This document shows, piece after piece, positions 8,358 through 18,160 of a DNA stretch of 64,000 nucleotides (the stretch's first letter is position 1; every line of letters starts with the position of its first letter). The notes beneath the pieces are model-generated. The model made no database searches. It was given only the letters and a program-made list of their open reading frames with translations, and had not been told where the DNA came from. Both the position numbers and the translations under genes were made by a program. The stretch spans positions 1,674,001 to 1,738,000 of the forward strand of contig NZ_CP121662.1 of NCBI RefSeq assembly GCF_029714285.1, in the 5' to 3' direction. Source of the stretch: Rhizobium sp. CB3090. Its GTDB lineage: Bacteria; Pseudomonadota; Alphaproteobacteria; Rhizobiales; Rhizobiaceae.

Positions 8358-8923
8358 TAGCGATCCCATCCGATGAACTGTCGCAAAAAGTCGCCTAATC
8401 CGGCCAATGGATCGCCATCGCGCGCCATCATCTCCTCGCGCCGATAGTCGCGCGGCCGCTCGAAATCGCCGGCCCAAAGCCCCGCCTTCGCCTGCCGCGC
8501 CTCCGCTTCCTCGGCAGCGTAGCCGCCGTAAGAAACCGCCATGCCGCTGCGCACCATCGCGCCGTTGATGTCGACGCCGCCGACTTTGCAGGTCACCAGC
8601 AGCCGGCCGTAACGATCATGTTCCCTTCCCCGACATTCTGCTGCACCCGTCTCCATAAATTTATCAAGCGCCTTGCGAGCCTCTTCGCCGCAGGACCAGT
8701 TCACATCAGCGCGACGACATTGCTGCCGATATTCCGGCGCGTCGATGCCGAGCAGGCGCAAACGGCTACCATCGCGGGAAAGCGTATCGCCGTCCACGAC
8801 ATAAAAGCTCCCGGTCTGAATGAGTTCCGGACGATTGTTCATCTTTAACGCTAGCAAACCGAGTACTGCCAGCAACGCGAATGTGGTCACGCCGTCACGA
8901 AAAAGGCGGCCGGACCGCGTCAC
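8357..8923 (-). CDS. Membrane-anchored thermonuclease (SNase-like) family protein
   Basis: This is a 188-residue protein with an N-terminal transmembrane anchor (TTFALLAVLGLLALKM) and a staphylococcal-nuclease-like domain. The domain shows VVDGDTL, LRLLGIDAPEYRQQC (metal-binding Asp and catalytic Arg) and EHDRYGRLL (catalytic Glu and Arg). The nuclease domain should face the periplasm. The C-terminal tail is rich in charged residues. It is followed without a gap by the uracil-DNA-glycosylase-like gene. Confidence 0.88.
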   Translation of the reverse strand: MTRSGRLFRDGVTTFALLAVLGLLALKMNNRPELIQTGSFYVVDGDTLSRDGSRLRLLGIDAPEYRQQCRRADVNWSCGEEARKALDKFMETGAAECRGREHDRYGRLLVTCKVGGVDINGAMVRSGMAVSYGGYAAEEAEARQAKAGLWAGDFERPRDYRREEMMARDGDPLAGLGDFLRQFIGWDR

Positions 8924-9046
8924 GCTTTTGCCTCCTTAAAGAACAAACCCTTGGCAAAGATGGCAAACAAATCATTTCTGAGCAGCATCTTCTTAAGATT
9001 TGGCGGCTAGTCTGTAGCCCTCGGCAGGCCAAATTTCAACGTATCT

Positions 9047-10576
9047 ATGAGCACCGGCGTCAGCACATCGACAGATAAGATCATTGTCGACCGATCACGC
9101 AGTCACCGCAACAGGGCTGTGTCGAAGGCCGTGCGGCAGACGCGCGAGCGCCTGCAATCCGGACACAGCAGCAGCTTCGACCGCGAAGTCATGATGATGC
9201 ATGTCGACTCCCTCCTGCAGGGTGCCTCGGTCATGCCGATCTTCGTCGTCCTCGTCGCAGCGCTCGGCGTCTATCTCGCGGGCGACGGGCAGATCTTCAT
9301 CTGGGCCATTCCGACTCTATCCGCGCATGCGATCAACATGCTGCTCGGCCGCCGCGCAAAAAAACGCGAAATGACCGCCGAAAGCGCCAGGAAATGGCGC
9401 CAATTGCTGCTGCTCGGTCAACTCCTCATCGGCTTTTGCTGGGCATATTTCGCCATGCAAAGCTGTTCGACCTGCGGCGGCGACGGCTTCGCGCTCTATA
9501 AAGGCGCAGCGTTGTTGGTTGGAATCAGTGTCACAGCGATGGCAAATTTCATGCTGCCGCGCGCAGTACCTTTCTCCTTCGCACCGGCAATCGTCGTCCT
9601 TGCCGTCAGAGCGGCACTGACGCGCAATCCAGTCGATGCGGCCCTCACCGCCGCTGTCGCAGTCGCGGTCATCTTCTTCACCTTCATCACCAACCGGATG
9701 TTCCAATCGAACCTGAAGATTCTTTCTTTCCAGTCGGAAAAGGATGATCTGATCGCCGAGCTGGAAGTCGCGAAATCCATGTCGGATGAAGCGCGCCGGC
9801 GTGCAGAAGAGGCGAACCTCGCCAAATCGCGCTTCCTGGCCTCGATGTCGCATGAACTCAGAACGCCGCTCAACGCCATTCTTGGTTTTTCCGAGGTCAT
9901 GTCGGCGGAGGTCATGGGACCGCTGAACAATGCCACCTATCGCGAATACACCACCGACATCCACCGCTCCGGACAGCATCTCCTCAACCTGATCAATGAA
10001 ATCCTCGATCTATCCCGCATCGAGGCCGGCAAGTATGAGCTGAACGAGGAAGCAATCTCGCTGCTGGATGTGGCGGAGGATTGCATCGGTATGGTGCAGT
10101 TACGCGCGCGTGGCAAAAACATCTCCATCGCACCACAGTTCGAGCCGCAGCTCCCTTCCGTCTGGGCCGACGAGAAATCCATACGGCAGGTGATCCTCAA
10201 TCTCCTCTCGAATGCGGTAAAATTCACGCCGCAAGGCGGAGAGATCACCGTCAAGGTCGGCTGGACTGCCGGCGGTGGTCAATATGTGGCGATCAAGGAC
10301 AATGGTCCGGGCATCCCCGAAGAAGAGATACCGGTGGTTCTTTCCGCCTTCGGCCAGGGTTCGATCGCCATCAAAAGCGCCGAGCAGGGTACCGGCCTCG
10401 GCCTGCCGATCGTTCAGGCGATCCTCGCTAAGCATGACGGTCAGTTCATACTGAAGTCCAAGCTGCGCGAGGGCACGGAAGTCATCGCCATCCTGCCCGC
10501 CAAACGCGTGCTGCAAAGTCTGCCGGCTGTCGAAGATGCACCTCTAGTCGAGCGTCGCAAGAAGAGTTTTGCCTGA
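9047..10576 (+). CDS. Membrane sensor histidine kinase
   Basis: This is a 509-residue two-component kinase. The N-terminal region has about six membrane helices (between residues 62 and 218), then a short coiled coil (225-260). The HisKA box has the phospho-acceptor His269 in SMSHELRTPLNAILGFSE. An HATPase_c domain follows with ILNLLSNAVKF, DNGPGIP and GTGLGLPIV. The HisKA/ATPase sequence is similar in style to the PleC/DivJ/PdhS group, but I cannot confirm orthology. No response regulator is adjacent, so it is an orphan kinase here. The ribosome site before the ATG is weak. Confidence 0.88.
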   Translation: MSTGVSTSTDKIIVDRSRSHRNRAVSKAVRQTRERLQSGHSSSFDREVMMMHVDSLLQGASVMPIFVVLVAALGVYLAGDGQIFIWAIPTLSAHAINMLLGRRAKKREMTAESARKWRQLLLLGQLLIGFCWAYFAMQSCSTCGGDGFALYKGAALLVGISVTAMANFMLPRAVPFSFAPAIVVLAVRAALTRNPVDAALTAAVAVAVIFFTFITNRMFQSNLKILSFQSEKDDLIAELEVAKSMSDEARRRAEEANLAKSRFLASMSHELRTPLNAILGFSEVMSAEVMGPLNNATYREYTTDIHRSGQHLLNLINEILDLSRIEAGKYELNEEAISLLDVAEDCIGMVQLRARGKNISIAPQFEPQLPSVWADEKSIRQVILNLLSNAVKFTPQGGEITVKVGWTAGGGQYVAIKDNGPGIPEEEIPVVLSAFGQGSIAIKSAEQGTGLGLPIVQAILAKHDGQFILKSKLREGTEVIAILPAKRVLQSLPAVEDAPLVERRKKSFA

Positions 10577-10594
10577 AGCTTAGGCCATAAACTG

Positions 10595-10987
10595 TCAGAG
10601 GAAAAACAGATGGCTGGCGATCGTATAAAGAAGATAGAGACCGGAAGCGACCAGCATGCAGAGGACAGCGAAGGAGCCGAGATCCTTGGCGTGCTTGCCG
10701 ACATTGGAAATCTCGGGTGAAATCCGATCAATGACTTCTTCCACCGCCGTATTCATCGCCTCCACGGCAAAAACGCCGAGAAACAGCACAACGGCAATCA
10801 TGATTTCCGCAAGCGTTGCCCCGACCAGTACGAGCAGGATCAATCCAGCGGCTGCGAACAACAGCTCCTGCCGGAAAGCCGATTCCTGCAGCAGGCGCTG
10901 AAAGCCGCCCCAGGAATAACCGGCGGCGGCAAAGAAATGCCGGATCCCCGTTTCCTTGGTTACTGCTGATTTCGAAAACTCGGCCAT
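10595..10987 (-). CDS. dgkA: Diacylglycerol kinase
   Basis: This is a 130-residue inner-membrane kinase that phosphorylates diacylglycerol to phosphatidate, recycling the lipid left when phospholipid headgroups are transferred to periplasmic glucans. It has three hydrophobic segments and the family signature EAMNTAVEEVIDRI followed by KHAKDLGSFAV. Length is normal for DgkA. It is convergent with the kinase gene, with only 18 bases between stops. Confidence 0.93.
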   Translation of the reverse strand: MAEFSKSAVTKETGIRHFFAAAGYSWGGFQRLLQESAFRQELLFAAAGLILLVLVGATLAEIMIAVVLFLGVFAVEAMNTAVEEVIDRISPEISNVGKHAKDLGSFAVLCMLVASGLYLLYTIASHLFFL

Positions 10988-11131
10988 CCCTGCCCCGCCT
11001 GCAATGTCCTAACCGCAATTGCGGCCTTGCGAATACCGTCTCGCCATTCCCAAGGCAAGCCGACAACCGAGTCGGCCGAAGAAATCATTACAGTTTTACG
11101 ACATAGTTCGAAAGTCGGTCGGAATTTTGGA

Positions 11132-11160
11132 GGCGGAACGCTTAATCACCGCGTTCCGCC
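11132..11160 (-). terminator. Hairpin downstream of cobT
   Basis: GGCGGAACGC and GCGTTCCGCC form a perfect 10-bp stem with a nine-base loop, 10 bases past the cobT stop. No T-run follows on the minus strand, so it may be a 3' end stabiliser or rho-assisted terminator. Confidence 0.45.
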
Positions 11161-11170
11161 GTTTCGTTCG

Positions 11171-12187
11171 TCAATGCTTATTGGAGACGCCGGCGCTCTC
11201 GAACGTCGCCATGCCGGAGTGGCAGGCGGCAGCCGCCTTGACGATGCCGGCGGCAAGCGCTGCACCCGTGCCTTCGCCGAGCCGCATGCCTAGCGCCAGC
11301 AGCGGCGTCTTGCCAAGCTTGTCGATGGCTTTGATGTGCCCCGGCTCAGCCGAAACGTGGCCGATCAGGCAATGGTCGAGAGCCGACGGATTGGCGGCCT
11401 TGAGGATTGAAGCGGCAGCCGTTGCGACATAGCCGTCGATGATGACCGGGATACGCTCCATACGGGCGGCGAGGATGGCGCCGGCCATGGCCGCGATCTC
11501 ACGCCCGCCGAGACGGCGCAGCACTTCCAACGGATCGGAAAGATGGTCGCGATGCAGCGCCACAGCCTTTTCAACGGCTTCGATCTTGCGCTTCAGCACC
11601 TCGCCTTCCGAACCTGTACCAGGTCCAACCCACTCTGCCGCCGTGCCGCCATAAAGCGCATAGTGAATGGCAGCCGCGATCGTGGTGTTGCCGATGCCCA
11701 TTTCGCCGACGCAGAGCAGATCCGTGCCGCCGGCAATCGCTTCCATACCGAAGGCCATGGTCGCGGCACAATCGCGCTCGCTGAGAGCCGGCTCTTCAGT
11801 GATATCGGCGGTGGGGAAATCCAATGCCAGATCGAAAACCTTCAGCCCGAGATCGTAGGCCACACAGATCTGGTTGATCGCTGCACCGCCAGCGGCGAAA
11901 TTCTCCACCATCTGCTGCGTTACAGACGGCGGATACGGCGTGATGCCCTGCTTGGTGACGCCGTGATTGCCGGCAAAGATCGCGACAAGCGGCCGGCTGA
12001 CGGCCGGCGACCGGCCGGTCCAGGCGGCGAGCCAGAAGGCAATCTCTTCCAGACGGCCGAGAGCGCCCGGCGGCTTGGTGAGCTGTGCGTCACGCTCGCG
12101 CGCGGCGACGAGCGCTCGGGAATCCGGGCCCGGAAGGTCGCGCAGCAGCGTGCGGAAATCGTCGAATGGCAGGCCGGTAACGCTCAT
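11171..12187 (-). CDS. cobT: Nicotinate-nucleotide--dimethylbenzimidazole phosphoribosyltransferase
   Basis: This enzyme moves phosphoribose from nicotinate mononucleotide to 5,6-dimethylbenzimidazole, giving alpha-ribazole phosphate for the lower ligand of cobalamin (called cobU in Pseudomonas denitrificans naming). It has 338 residues, a normal length. Recognisable are [38 protein letters not shown] and the C-terminal [14 protein letters not shown] with the catalytic Glu. It is transcribed away from cobS, 123 bases apart, and the two products act in consecutive assembly steps. Confidence 0.95.
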   Translation of the reverse strand: MSVTGLPFDDFRTLLRDLPGPDSRALVAARERDAQLTKPPGALGRLEEIAFWLAAWTGRSPAVSRPLVAIFAGNHGVTKQGITPYPPSVTQQMVENFAAGGAAINQICVAYDLGLKVFDLALDFPTADITEEPALSERDCAATMAFGMEAIAGGTDLLCVGEMGIGNTTIAAAIHYALYGGTAAEWVGPGTGSEGEVLKRKIEAVEKAVALHRDHLSDPLEVLRRLGGREIAAMAGAILAARMERIPVIIDGYVATAAASILKAANPSALDHCLIGHVSAEPGHIKAIDKLGKTPLLALGMRLGEGTGAALAAGIVKAAAACHSGMATFESAGVSNKH

Positions 12188-12310
12188 GAATGCCGTTCCT
12201 TGTCTTTTGGTCTCAAATCAGGTTCTTTGCGTGCGACTCTATTAGTCTTCGGCACCGACGCGAACAACTCCAAAAACGTCCGATGCTGTCGCAGGAATAG
12301 CGGGGAGAGG

Positions 12311-13093
12311 ATGAATATTCGGGAATACACACGCGATACCGCGCGCGCCGTCGCTTTCTTGAGCCGCATTCCCGTGCCGCCGTCTTTCTTTGAGAGCTAT
12401 GACGGTAGCCTTATCCGCGTTTCTCGTAGCTTTCCCCTCGCCGGCCTGCTGATCGCCCTGCCCGCAGCGATCGTCTTCGGCATCCTGCTTGCCTTCCATG
12501 CCGATCCGCTGATGGCAGCGCTGCTGGCACTCGCAATCCAGACGATGACGACAGGCGCCCTGCATGAGGATGGCCTGAGCGACACGGCTGACGGTCTTGG
12601 CGGCGGCAAGGATCGCGACAAGGCGCTCGCCATCATGAAGGACAGTCGGATCGGCTCTTACGGCGCCGTAGCGCTGATCCTTTCTTTCGGACTGCGCGCC
12701 GCAGCGCTCGCCGCCATTGCTCGCGGCCTTCCGCCATTTGCCGCGGCGCTCGCTTTGCCGGCCTCCGCCGCGCTCAGCCGCGGCGCCATGGTCTGGCATT
12801 GGTATGTTCTGCCCGCCGCCAAGCCGGACGGAATTGCCGCCTCGGCCGGCAAGCCGGATTACGGCGCAATGCAGGTGGCGCTCATCACCGCGCTGGTGCT
12901 CTCGGCTTTTCTGCTCTGGCCGAGCCTCAGGCTTCCCGCTTTTATCTTGTGCCTTTTGGTCACCGCAGCCGCGGCATTTCTACTCACCCGGCGCGTGCGC
13001 CAAAGACTTTCCGGTCACACCGGCGATACCATCGGTGCGACGCAGCAGATTTGCGAGATCGCCGCTTTCTGTACTCTTGCCATGTGCGTTTGA
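12311..13093 (+). CDS. cobS: Adenosylcobinamide-GDP ribazoletransferase (cobalamin synthase)
   Basis: This integral membrane enzyme joins adenosylcobinamide-GDP to alpha-ribazole (phosphate), the last assembly step of cobalamin (cobV in P. denitrificans naming). It has 260 residues. The conserved motif [17 protein letters not shown] is followed by [15 protein letters not shown], and there are several hydrophobic helices. The ATG at 12311 has GGGGAGAGG directly before it. The frame is open far upstream (to 11543), but that part lies opposite cobT and is not coding. I saw no cobalamin riboswitch in the 123-base gap. Confidence 0.94.
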   Translation: MNIREYTRDTARAVAFLSRIPVPPSFFESYDGSLIRVSRSFPLAGLLIALPAAIVFGILLAFHADPLMAALLALAIQTMTTGALHEDGLSDTADGLGGGKDRDKALAIMKDSRIGSYGAVALILSFGLRAAALAAIARGLPPFAAALALPASAALSRGAMVWHWYVLPAAKPDGIAASAGKPDYGAMQVALITALVLSAFLLWPSLRLPAFILCLLVTAAAAFLLTRRVRQRLSGHTGDTIGATQQICEIAAFCTLAMCV

Positions 13094-13112
13094 AGCATCG
13101 ATATATGCCCTT

Positions 13113-13334
13113 ATGCTAACACCCTGCATTCTCGTCTGCTCCATCGATATGAATACCGGCTATTGCTTCGGCTGCGGACGCACGCGCGAGGAAATCAGCG
13201 CATGGATGAACTATAGCGACGATCAGCGCCGCGAAATCATGCAAGTCCTGCCGGAACGTCTCGCCACGGTTGAACGCAAGCCGCGCCGGGAAACACGTCG
13301 CCAGCGACTGGCGCGGGAGCGCGGCACCGTATGA
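13113..13334 (+). CDS. Small DUF1289 cysteine-rich protein
   Basis: This is a 73-residue protein whose first 21 residues hold four cysteines (Cys5, Cys9, Cys18 and Cys21, as PCILVC and YCFGCGR). It then has the helix WMNYSDDQRREIM and a very basic tail. This is the DUF1289 pattern, a likely metal or iron-sulfur binding module of unknown function. It starts 19 bases after cobS and overlaps the next gene by four bases (ATGA), so it is probably in the same operon as both. Confidence 0.82.
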   Translation: MLTPCILVCSIDMNTGYCFGCGRTREEISAWMNYSDDQRREIMQVLPERLATVERKPRRETRRQRLARERGTV

Positions 13335-14032
13335 GCCGCCTGAACATAGCCCTCGCCATCATTGGCATCGGACTCGCACTCCTCGTCTTCAACAATAGCA
13401 ACGGCACGACCTTCGGCATCAATAACGACGACTTTGCGGGCGTCATCTATCTGGTGCCGCTTGTGCTGGTCATAGGCGCGGGCATTTGGGCCAGCCGCCA
13501 TACGGCCAGCCAATCCCTGCGCAATCTGCTGATCTGGCTCGTCATCATCATGGCACTGGCGACCGCCTATATCTACCGCGGCGATGCCCAGCAGGTCGGC
13601 GACCGCCTGATGGCTGGCCTTGTGCCCGGACATGCTGTCGTCGTCACGACAAGCGAAGGCGGCCAGGAAGTCATCCTCCACAAGCTGCTGAACGGTCATT
13701 TCGAGGCGCAAGTAATGATCAACGGTCAGCCGATCGACATGCTCGTCGATACCGGCGCCAGCACCATCGCATTGTCGCAGAAGGACGCCGAGCGTGTCGG
13801 CATCATCCCGGAAAACCTCACCTATTCCATGACGGTCATCACGGCCAACGGCCGAGCCAGGGCTGCTCCGATCGAACTCGGCTCCGTCGCCATCGGTCCG
13901 ATCCAGCGCCGCGATGTCCAGGCGACCGTCGCCGAAGACGGCAAGCTCGACCAGAGTCTGCTCGGCATGAGCTTCCTGGAAACGTTGGGCTCGATGCAAA
14001 TGCAGACGGATGAGCTGCGGCTGCGGGATTGA
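13331..14032 (+). CDS. TIGR02281-type membrane-anchored aspartic protease
   Basis: This is a 233-residue protein with N-terminal membrane helices (residues 5-20, 37-52 and 66-80) and a retropepsin-like domain. The domain has the catalytic DTGAS at 140-144 within INGQPIDMLVDTGASTIALS, and a flap-like region MTVITANGRARAAP. This matches the clan AA aspartic protease family found in alphaproteobacteria. Substrates are unknown. A single catalytic Asp implies it works as a dimer. It is translationally coupled to the DUF1289 gene. Confidence 0.85.
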   Translation: MSRLNIALAIIGIGLALLVFNNSNGTTFGINNDDFAGVIYLVPLVLVIGAGIWASRHTASQSLRNLLIWLVIIMALATAYIYRGDAQQVGDRLMAGLVPGHAVVVTTSEGGQEVILHKLLNGHFEAQVMINGQPIDMLVDTGASTIALSQKDAERVGIIPENLTYSMTVITANGRARAAPIELGSVAIGPIQRRDVQATVAEDGKLDQSLLGMSFLETLGSMQMQTDELRLRD

Positions 14033-14037
14033 AGGCT

Positions 14038-14562
14038 TTACAGCAGCAACGACAAATCGTCCCAAACGAAGATGATGTTGTCCGATCGCCAAATCGGGCC
14101 GGGATCGATATAGCGTCCTGCTATCCGTCCGCCCAGCGACTGGTAAAACGCGATTGCCGGTTCATTGCCGGCAACGACGCTGAGGGAGGCGCCGGGATAG
14201 TGGAGAGCGGCGAGATGCTGCGCCAGTTCCCGCATCAGGCGACGGCCGAGACCCTGGCGTTTCAAGGAAGGAACGACGTAGAGGGATCGTATTTCCCCGC
14301 GCCCTTCGAAAACGGCGTGTGATGGCGCACCGACCGAACCGATGCCAACCAGCCGATCGTCTTGCTCCGCAAGCAGCACCAATTGGTCACGACGGGGCTC
14401 GGCCAATGTCGCCGCCCATCTGGCTTGTCGGTGAGCCTCATCAAGCTTGCGAAAAGCTTCGGGAGATGCCAGCGTCCGATAGGTTTCGCGCCAGACGGCG
14501 ACATGCAGACTGGCCATCGCTGCCGCATCTTCGGGAAGAGCCGATCGAATGGTGATGTCCAT
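14038..14562 (-). CDS. GNAT-family N-acetyltransferase
   Basis: This is a 174-residue acetyltransferase of the GNAT fold. The N-terminus reads ITIRSALPEDAAAMASLHV. The acetyl-CoA binding motif A is LYVVPSLKRQGLGRRLMREL, and motif B includes AGNEPAIAFYQSLGGRI. The acceptor is unknown. It lies six bases downstream of folC on the same strand and is probably co-transcribed with it. Confidence 0.88.
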   Translation of the reverse strand: MDITIRSALPEDAAAMASLHVAVWRETYRTLASPEAFRKLDEAHRQARWAATLAEPRRDQLVLLAEQDDRLVGIGSVGAPSHAVFEGRGEIRSLYVVPSLKRQGLGRRLMRELAQHLAALHYPGASLSVVAGNEPAIAFYQSLGGRIAGRYIDPGPIWRSDNIIFVWDDLSLLL

Positions 14563-14568
14563 CCTCGA

Positions 14569-15897
14569 TCATCCGCCTTTCAACACGACGCTCCGCAGCG
14601 CTCCCACAAGATAGAGCGACCCGGTGGCGAGAACCCAGCCCTTATTCCGCGCCGCCATAGCCGCAGCACGATCCAACGCCTTTCGCGCATCGGGCTCGGA
14701 TTCGCAGGTCATTCCCATGGAGGTTGCCAGTGCCTCCAGCTCACTCGCCGGATGAAACCGGCCGGAGCCACCCGCTTCCGTAAACAGCACATGGACAGCG
14801 TAACGAGACAGCACGGTCAAGAACCCATTTGCATCCTTGTCGACCCCCAGCGCAACAATGGCGGTACACTCGCCCCTGAACTCGCTGTCGCGGCTGATAT
14901 CCCGCATAACGGCCTCGAGATTGAACGGAACATGCGCGCCATCCATCACTATCGGCACTGTTTGCGGAGCCGCGTTCGGTCTCGCGGGCAGTTCGAAGGC
15001 GAACCGTTCCATTCGTCCCGGCAGATGCGCGCTATCCCTAACCGCCTGATCAAGCAGCCATGCACCGATTGGAATGCCGGGCTGGGCACTGTCGCGCACG
15101 CGTTCGCCACGCTGCCCGAGGTAGTCGAGGACCAGACCAGCCAATGCGGCATTCCGGTCCGCTATCGCTGCGTCATCAGGAAAGTCGGTGCGCAATACCG
15201 GGCAACCGAGCTCGTCTGCGCGTTGCTGCAAAATCTGACCCGCAGCGTCAGAGACGGGAAGTGTCGTGGCAAGCGCCGCGCCGGGCTTCAGAATACCCAC
15301 CTTCTCGCCGGCGATCGCCTCGCGCGTGCTACCAAGGATCTCCGTATGCTCGAGCTCGATATTGGTGACGACGGCAACCTCGCCAAAGACGACATTGGTG
15401 GAATCCAGCCGGCCGCCAAGCCCGACCTCCACGACCACCCAATCCAGACCGGCGTCTTGGAATGCAAGAAAGGCGGCCGCCGTGATAACGTCGAACCAGG
15501 TGGCATCTTCGCCGGCCGTCGCCTCCCGCTTTGCGGACTCGTAACTGTCCAGCGTCCGTTCCAATGCGCTCGCCAGCGCATCGTCTTCGACTGCTTGGCC
15601 CAACACGCTGATCCGCTCATTCACGCGGTCGACATGCGGCGAGCCGTAGCGACCAACCTTCCATCCGGCATGCAGCAATGCGGCCTCGATGAGCGCGGAA
15701 ACGGAACCTTTGCCTTTGGTACCACCGACATGGATGGCACGAAAGCTTTTATGAGGATTGCCGAGCCTCTGCATCAGATCGAGAATCGGGTTCAGGCCGA
15801 CACGCATCTCTCCGCGCGGCTTGCGCTCCCAATTTGTCAGCAAATCGAGGCGCGAGAGGACATCGGACAGAGAACGAGGCTGAGGATTTGTGGACAT
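14569..15897 (-). CDS. folC: Bifunctional folylpolyglutamate/dihydrofolate synthase
   Basis: This enzyme adds glutamate to dihydropteroate and to tetrahydrofolates using ATP. It has 442 residues, the usual size. The P-loop is at 58-64 (GGTKGKG). Further family marks are YGSPHVDRVNERI, NIELEHTEILGSTREAIAGEK and MDGAHVPFNLEAV. In many rhizobia folC follows accD. Here accD is not seen upstream within the window, only an ABC exporter operon after a 174-base gap. Confidence 0.94.
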   Translation of the reverse strand: MSTNPQPRSLSDVLSRLDLLTNWERKPRGEMRVGLNPILDLMQRLGNPHKSFRAIHVGGTKGKGSVSALIEAALLHAGWKVGRYGSPHVDRVNERISVLGQAVEDDALASALERTLDSYESAKREATAGEDATWFDVITAAAFLAFQDAGLDWVVVEVGLGGRLDSTNVVFGEVAVVTNIELEHTEILGSTREAIAGEKVGILKPGAALATTLPVSDAAGQILQQRADELGCPVLRTDFPDDAAIADRNAALAGLVLDYLGQRGERVRDSAQPGIPIGAWLLDQAVRDSAHLPGRMERFAFELPARPNAAPQTVPIVMDGAHVPFNLEAVMRDISRDSEFRGECTAIVALGVDKDANGFLTVLSRYAVHVLFTEAGGSGRFHPASELEALATSMGMTCESEPDARKALDRAAAMAARNKGWVLATGSLYLVGALRSVVLKGG

Positions 15898-16071
15898 GGA
15901 ACACCTGCAGCAAGGCTCGGATTGGTCGGCCAGACGCGCGGCTCGATCGCCATTTCATCCGCGCTTCCCCACGGGCTTGCTATCTTGCTTCGCAAGTTAT
16001 GTGGACATCGAATGTATGAACCGCAGAGATGGCGATTGCAACCCGCGTGTTTGCGGGAAAGCGCCTATCAA

Positions 16072-16833
16072 TCAGCTCCTTAACCGATATCCCGTCTTGA
16101 AGATCCACCCAAGGGTCGCCAGGCAGATCAACAGGAAAATGGTGATCATCGCGAGGCTCAGCGCCGGGTTGACGTCGGCAATGCCAAAGAAGCTCCAACG
16201 GAAACCGCTGACGAGATAGAGGACCGGATTGAGGTGACTGACGGCCTGCCAAAAGGGCGGCAGCATGTTGATGGAATAGAAGCTGCCACCAAGGAAGGTC
16301 AGCGGCGGCACGACCAGCATGGGAATGAGGTTGAGCTGCTCGAAATTCCCCGCCCAAATGCCGATCATGAAGCCGAACAGGCTGAAGGTCACCGCCGTCA
16401 GCACGAAGAACAGGACCATCATGAAGGGATGTTCGATGGTGATGTGCACGAAAAAATTCGCCGTCAGCAGGATGATCAGCCCGATCAGCATGCCCTTGGT
16501 CGCGGCGGCGCCGACATAGCCGAGAACGATTTCCGTCATGGCGACGGGTGCGGAAAGAACCTCATAGATCGTGCCGGTGAACTTCGGGAAATAGATGCCG
16601 AAGGAACCGTTGCTGATACACTGGCCGAGCAGCGTCAGCATGATGAGCCCCGGCGTGATGAAAGCGCCGTAGGAGACGCCTTCCACCAATTGGATGCGCG
16701 AACCGATCGCAGCGCCGAAGACGATGAAATAGAGTGAGGTGGAAATGACCGGCGAGACGACGCTCTGCAACAGCGTGCGGCGCGTGCGCGCCATCTCGAA
16801 GGCATAAATGGATTTGATCGCCTCGAAGTTCAT
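16072..16833 (-). CDS. ABC-2 type transporter permease
   Basis: This is a 253-residue membrane permease with six hydrophobic segments and the ABC-2 signature region ([24 protein letters not shown]). The N-terminus has [20 protein letters not shown]. It pairs with the ATPase encoded just upstream (ATGA overlap), making a NodIJ-like or drug-export type ABC-2 system. The cargo is not known. The C-terminus ends [10 protein letters not shown], typical of this family. Confidence 0.9.
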   Translation of the reverse strand: MNFEAIKSIYAFEMARTRRTLLQSVVSPVISTSLYFIVFGAAIGSRIQLVEGVSYGAFITPGLIMLTLLGQCISNGSFGIYFPKFTGTIYEVLSAPVAMTEIVLGYVGAAATKGMLIGLIILLTANFFVHITIEHPFMMVLFFVLTAVTFSLFGFMIGIWAGNFEQLNLIPMLVVPPLTFLGGSFYSINMLPPFWQAVSHLNPVLYLVSGFRWSFFGIADVNPALSLAMITIFLLICLATLGWIFKTGYRLRS

Positions 16834-17756
16834 TTGTCTTCTCCCACCAGCGATACGAAGATGTCTTCGAGCGAGCTCTGCCGCGTCGATAGGTCCTTGA
16901 AATGAATTCCCGCCGCCGCCAGACGCGACAGCAGGGCCGCGATGCTCGACTGCTCGTGTTCGGCATCGTAGTCGTAGATCAGCGTCGTGCCATTCGGCCC
17001 CAGCGACAAGCCATTGCCGTCGAGGTGATGCGGAACGGCCTCCAGCGGCGCCAGCAGATCGAGGATGAGCTGTTTGCGGCCGAGTTTGGCCATCAAGGCC
17101 TTCTTCTCTTCCACCAACAGCAGCTTGCCGTCATTGATGACACCGACACGGTCAGCAATCTCCTCGGCCTCCTCGATGTAATGCGTCGTCAGGATGATGG
17201 TGACGCCGGAAGCCCGCAGCCGCTCGACGACATGCCACATGTCCTTACGCAACGTCACGTCGACGCCCGCCGTAGGCTCGTCCAGGAAGAGGATCTCCGG
17301 CTCGTGCGACAACGCCTTGGCGATCAGGACACGCCGCTTCATGCCTCCGGAGAGCTGGCGCAGCATATTGTCCCTCTTGTCCCAGAGCGACAGGTCGCGC
17401 AGCACCTGCTCGATATGCTCGGGATTCGGTTTCTTGCCGTGCAGGCCGCGTGAAAAGCTGACTGTGTTCCAAACGGTCTCGAACTGATCGGTCGTCAGCT
17501 CCTGCGGCACAAGGCCGATCATAGTGCGCGTGGCGCGAAATTCCTTGACGACGTCGTGACCGCCGACGGTCACCGTGCCGCCGCTGGGATTGGTGATTCC
17601 GCAGACGATGGAGATCATCGTCGTCTTGCCGGCGCCATTCGGCCCGAGCAGTGCCAGTATCTCGCCCTTCTCGACGTCAAGATCAATGCCTTTCAGCGCC
17701 TGAAATCCGTTGGAATAGGTTTTGGTGAGATTACGGATAGAAATGATCGGGGCCAT
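16830..17756 (-). CDS. ABC exporter ATP-binding protein
   Basis: This is a 308-residue ATPase of the CcmA/NodI/drug-exporter class. Walker A is at 38-46 (GPNGAGKTT), followed by the Q-loop (GLVPQEL), the signature LSGGMKRRV, Walker [14 protein letters not shown] and the switch His in [10 protein letters not shown]. The C-terminal 80 residues are the usual extension of this class. It is the first gene of a two-gene operon with the ABC-2 permease. The region upstream (to 18160) has no protein gene on either strand but holds a candidate small RNA. Confidence 0.93.
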   Translation of the reverse strand: MAPIISIRNLTKTYSNGFQALKGIDLDVEKGEILALLGPNGAGKTTMISIVCGITNPSGGTVTVGGHDVVKEFRATRTMIGLVPQELTTDQFETVWNTVSFSRGLHGKKPNPEHIEQVLRDLSLWDKRDNMLRQLSGGMKRRVLIAKALSHEPEILFLDEPTAGVDVTLRKDMWHVVERLRASGVTIILTTHYIEEAEEIADRVGVINDGKLLLVEEKKALMAKLGRKQLILDLLAPLEAVPHHLDGNGLSLGPNGTTLIYDYDAEHEQSSIAALLSRLAAAGIHFKDLSTRQSSLEDIFVSLVGEDK

Positions 17757-18024
17757 GATGGAGGCGAAGTCCGGCTTTTCTGGTTAGTTTTGCGGCGTTT
17801 GCCCGCTATATAGCCGGGTCTGAGGCTTTTATCACCCAGCCGAAATGAAACACTGTGTTCGCCTAAAGGAAAGAACCAGACCACAGGCTGTCATTAAACC
17901 GTGACCTTTCTCGGGCATATCTTCCCCAGGTGAGCAGCGACTGTCGCACTCCGCCCAACGCCTCTTGGCGACAGCGTCGCGCCGATGATATTTGCAGATT
18001 GATTGCCTTAGCATTCATATTGCA

Positions 18025-18122
18025 TGCGCCATTGCGACATAGAATTCTTTTTCTGGGGCCAGCAAAGATCCCCTGTCGTTGCTGTGCGCCACTCCAGCCG
18101 GCCTCGGGCCGGCTTTTCTTTT
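18025..18122 (+). ncRNA. Candidate small RNA with intrinsic terminator
   Basis: The 404-base stretch 17757-18160 has no convincing protein gene. On the plus strand it ends with a textbook terminator: AGCCGGCC, TCG, GGCCGGCT, then a T-rich run (18096-18122). A second possible stem pairs CAGCAA (18060-18065) with TTGCTG (18079-18084). A TTGCAG and CATATT pair with 18-base spacing lies just before the proposed 5' end. The gene to the left runs away on the minus strand and the one to the right converges, so the terminator has no known upstream gene to serve. I do not recognise the RNA family, and the 5' end is a guess. Confidence 0.4.
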
Positions 18123-18160
18123 GCCGGCAATCGAGATCCAACCACCGGGCGTCCCCCCAA

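Noticed and set aside
11543..12310. Upstream extension of the cobS frame
   Set aside because: The extension lies opposite cobT and has antisense-type composition. A good ribosome site and the conserved N-terminus start at 12311.
12188..12310. Cobalamin riboswitch between cobT and cobS
   Set aside because: The gap is only 123 bases, and I found no B12-box-like core on either strand. A covariance search would settle it.
14362..16083. 573-codon plus-strand frame opposite folC
   Set aside because: It spans two genes on the other strand, is rich in Arg, His and Gln as antisense frames are, and has no domain. FolC motifs on the minus strand are certain.
16234..16737. Charged plus-strand frame opposite the ABC-2 permease
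   Set aside because: Its His/Asp/Glu-rich composition is the expected mirror of a hydrophobic membrane protein, and no start signals are present.
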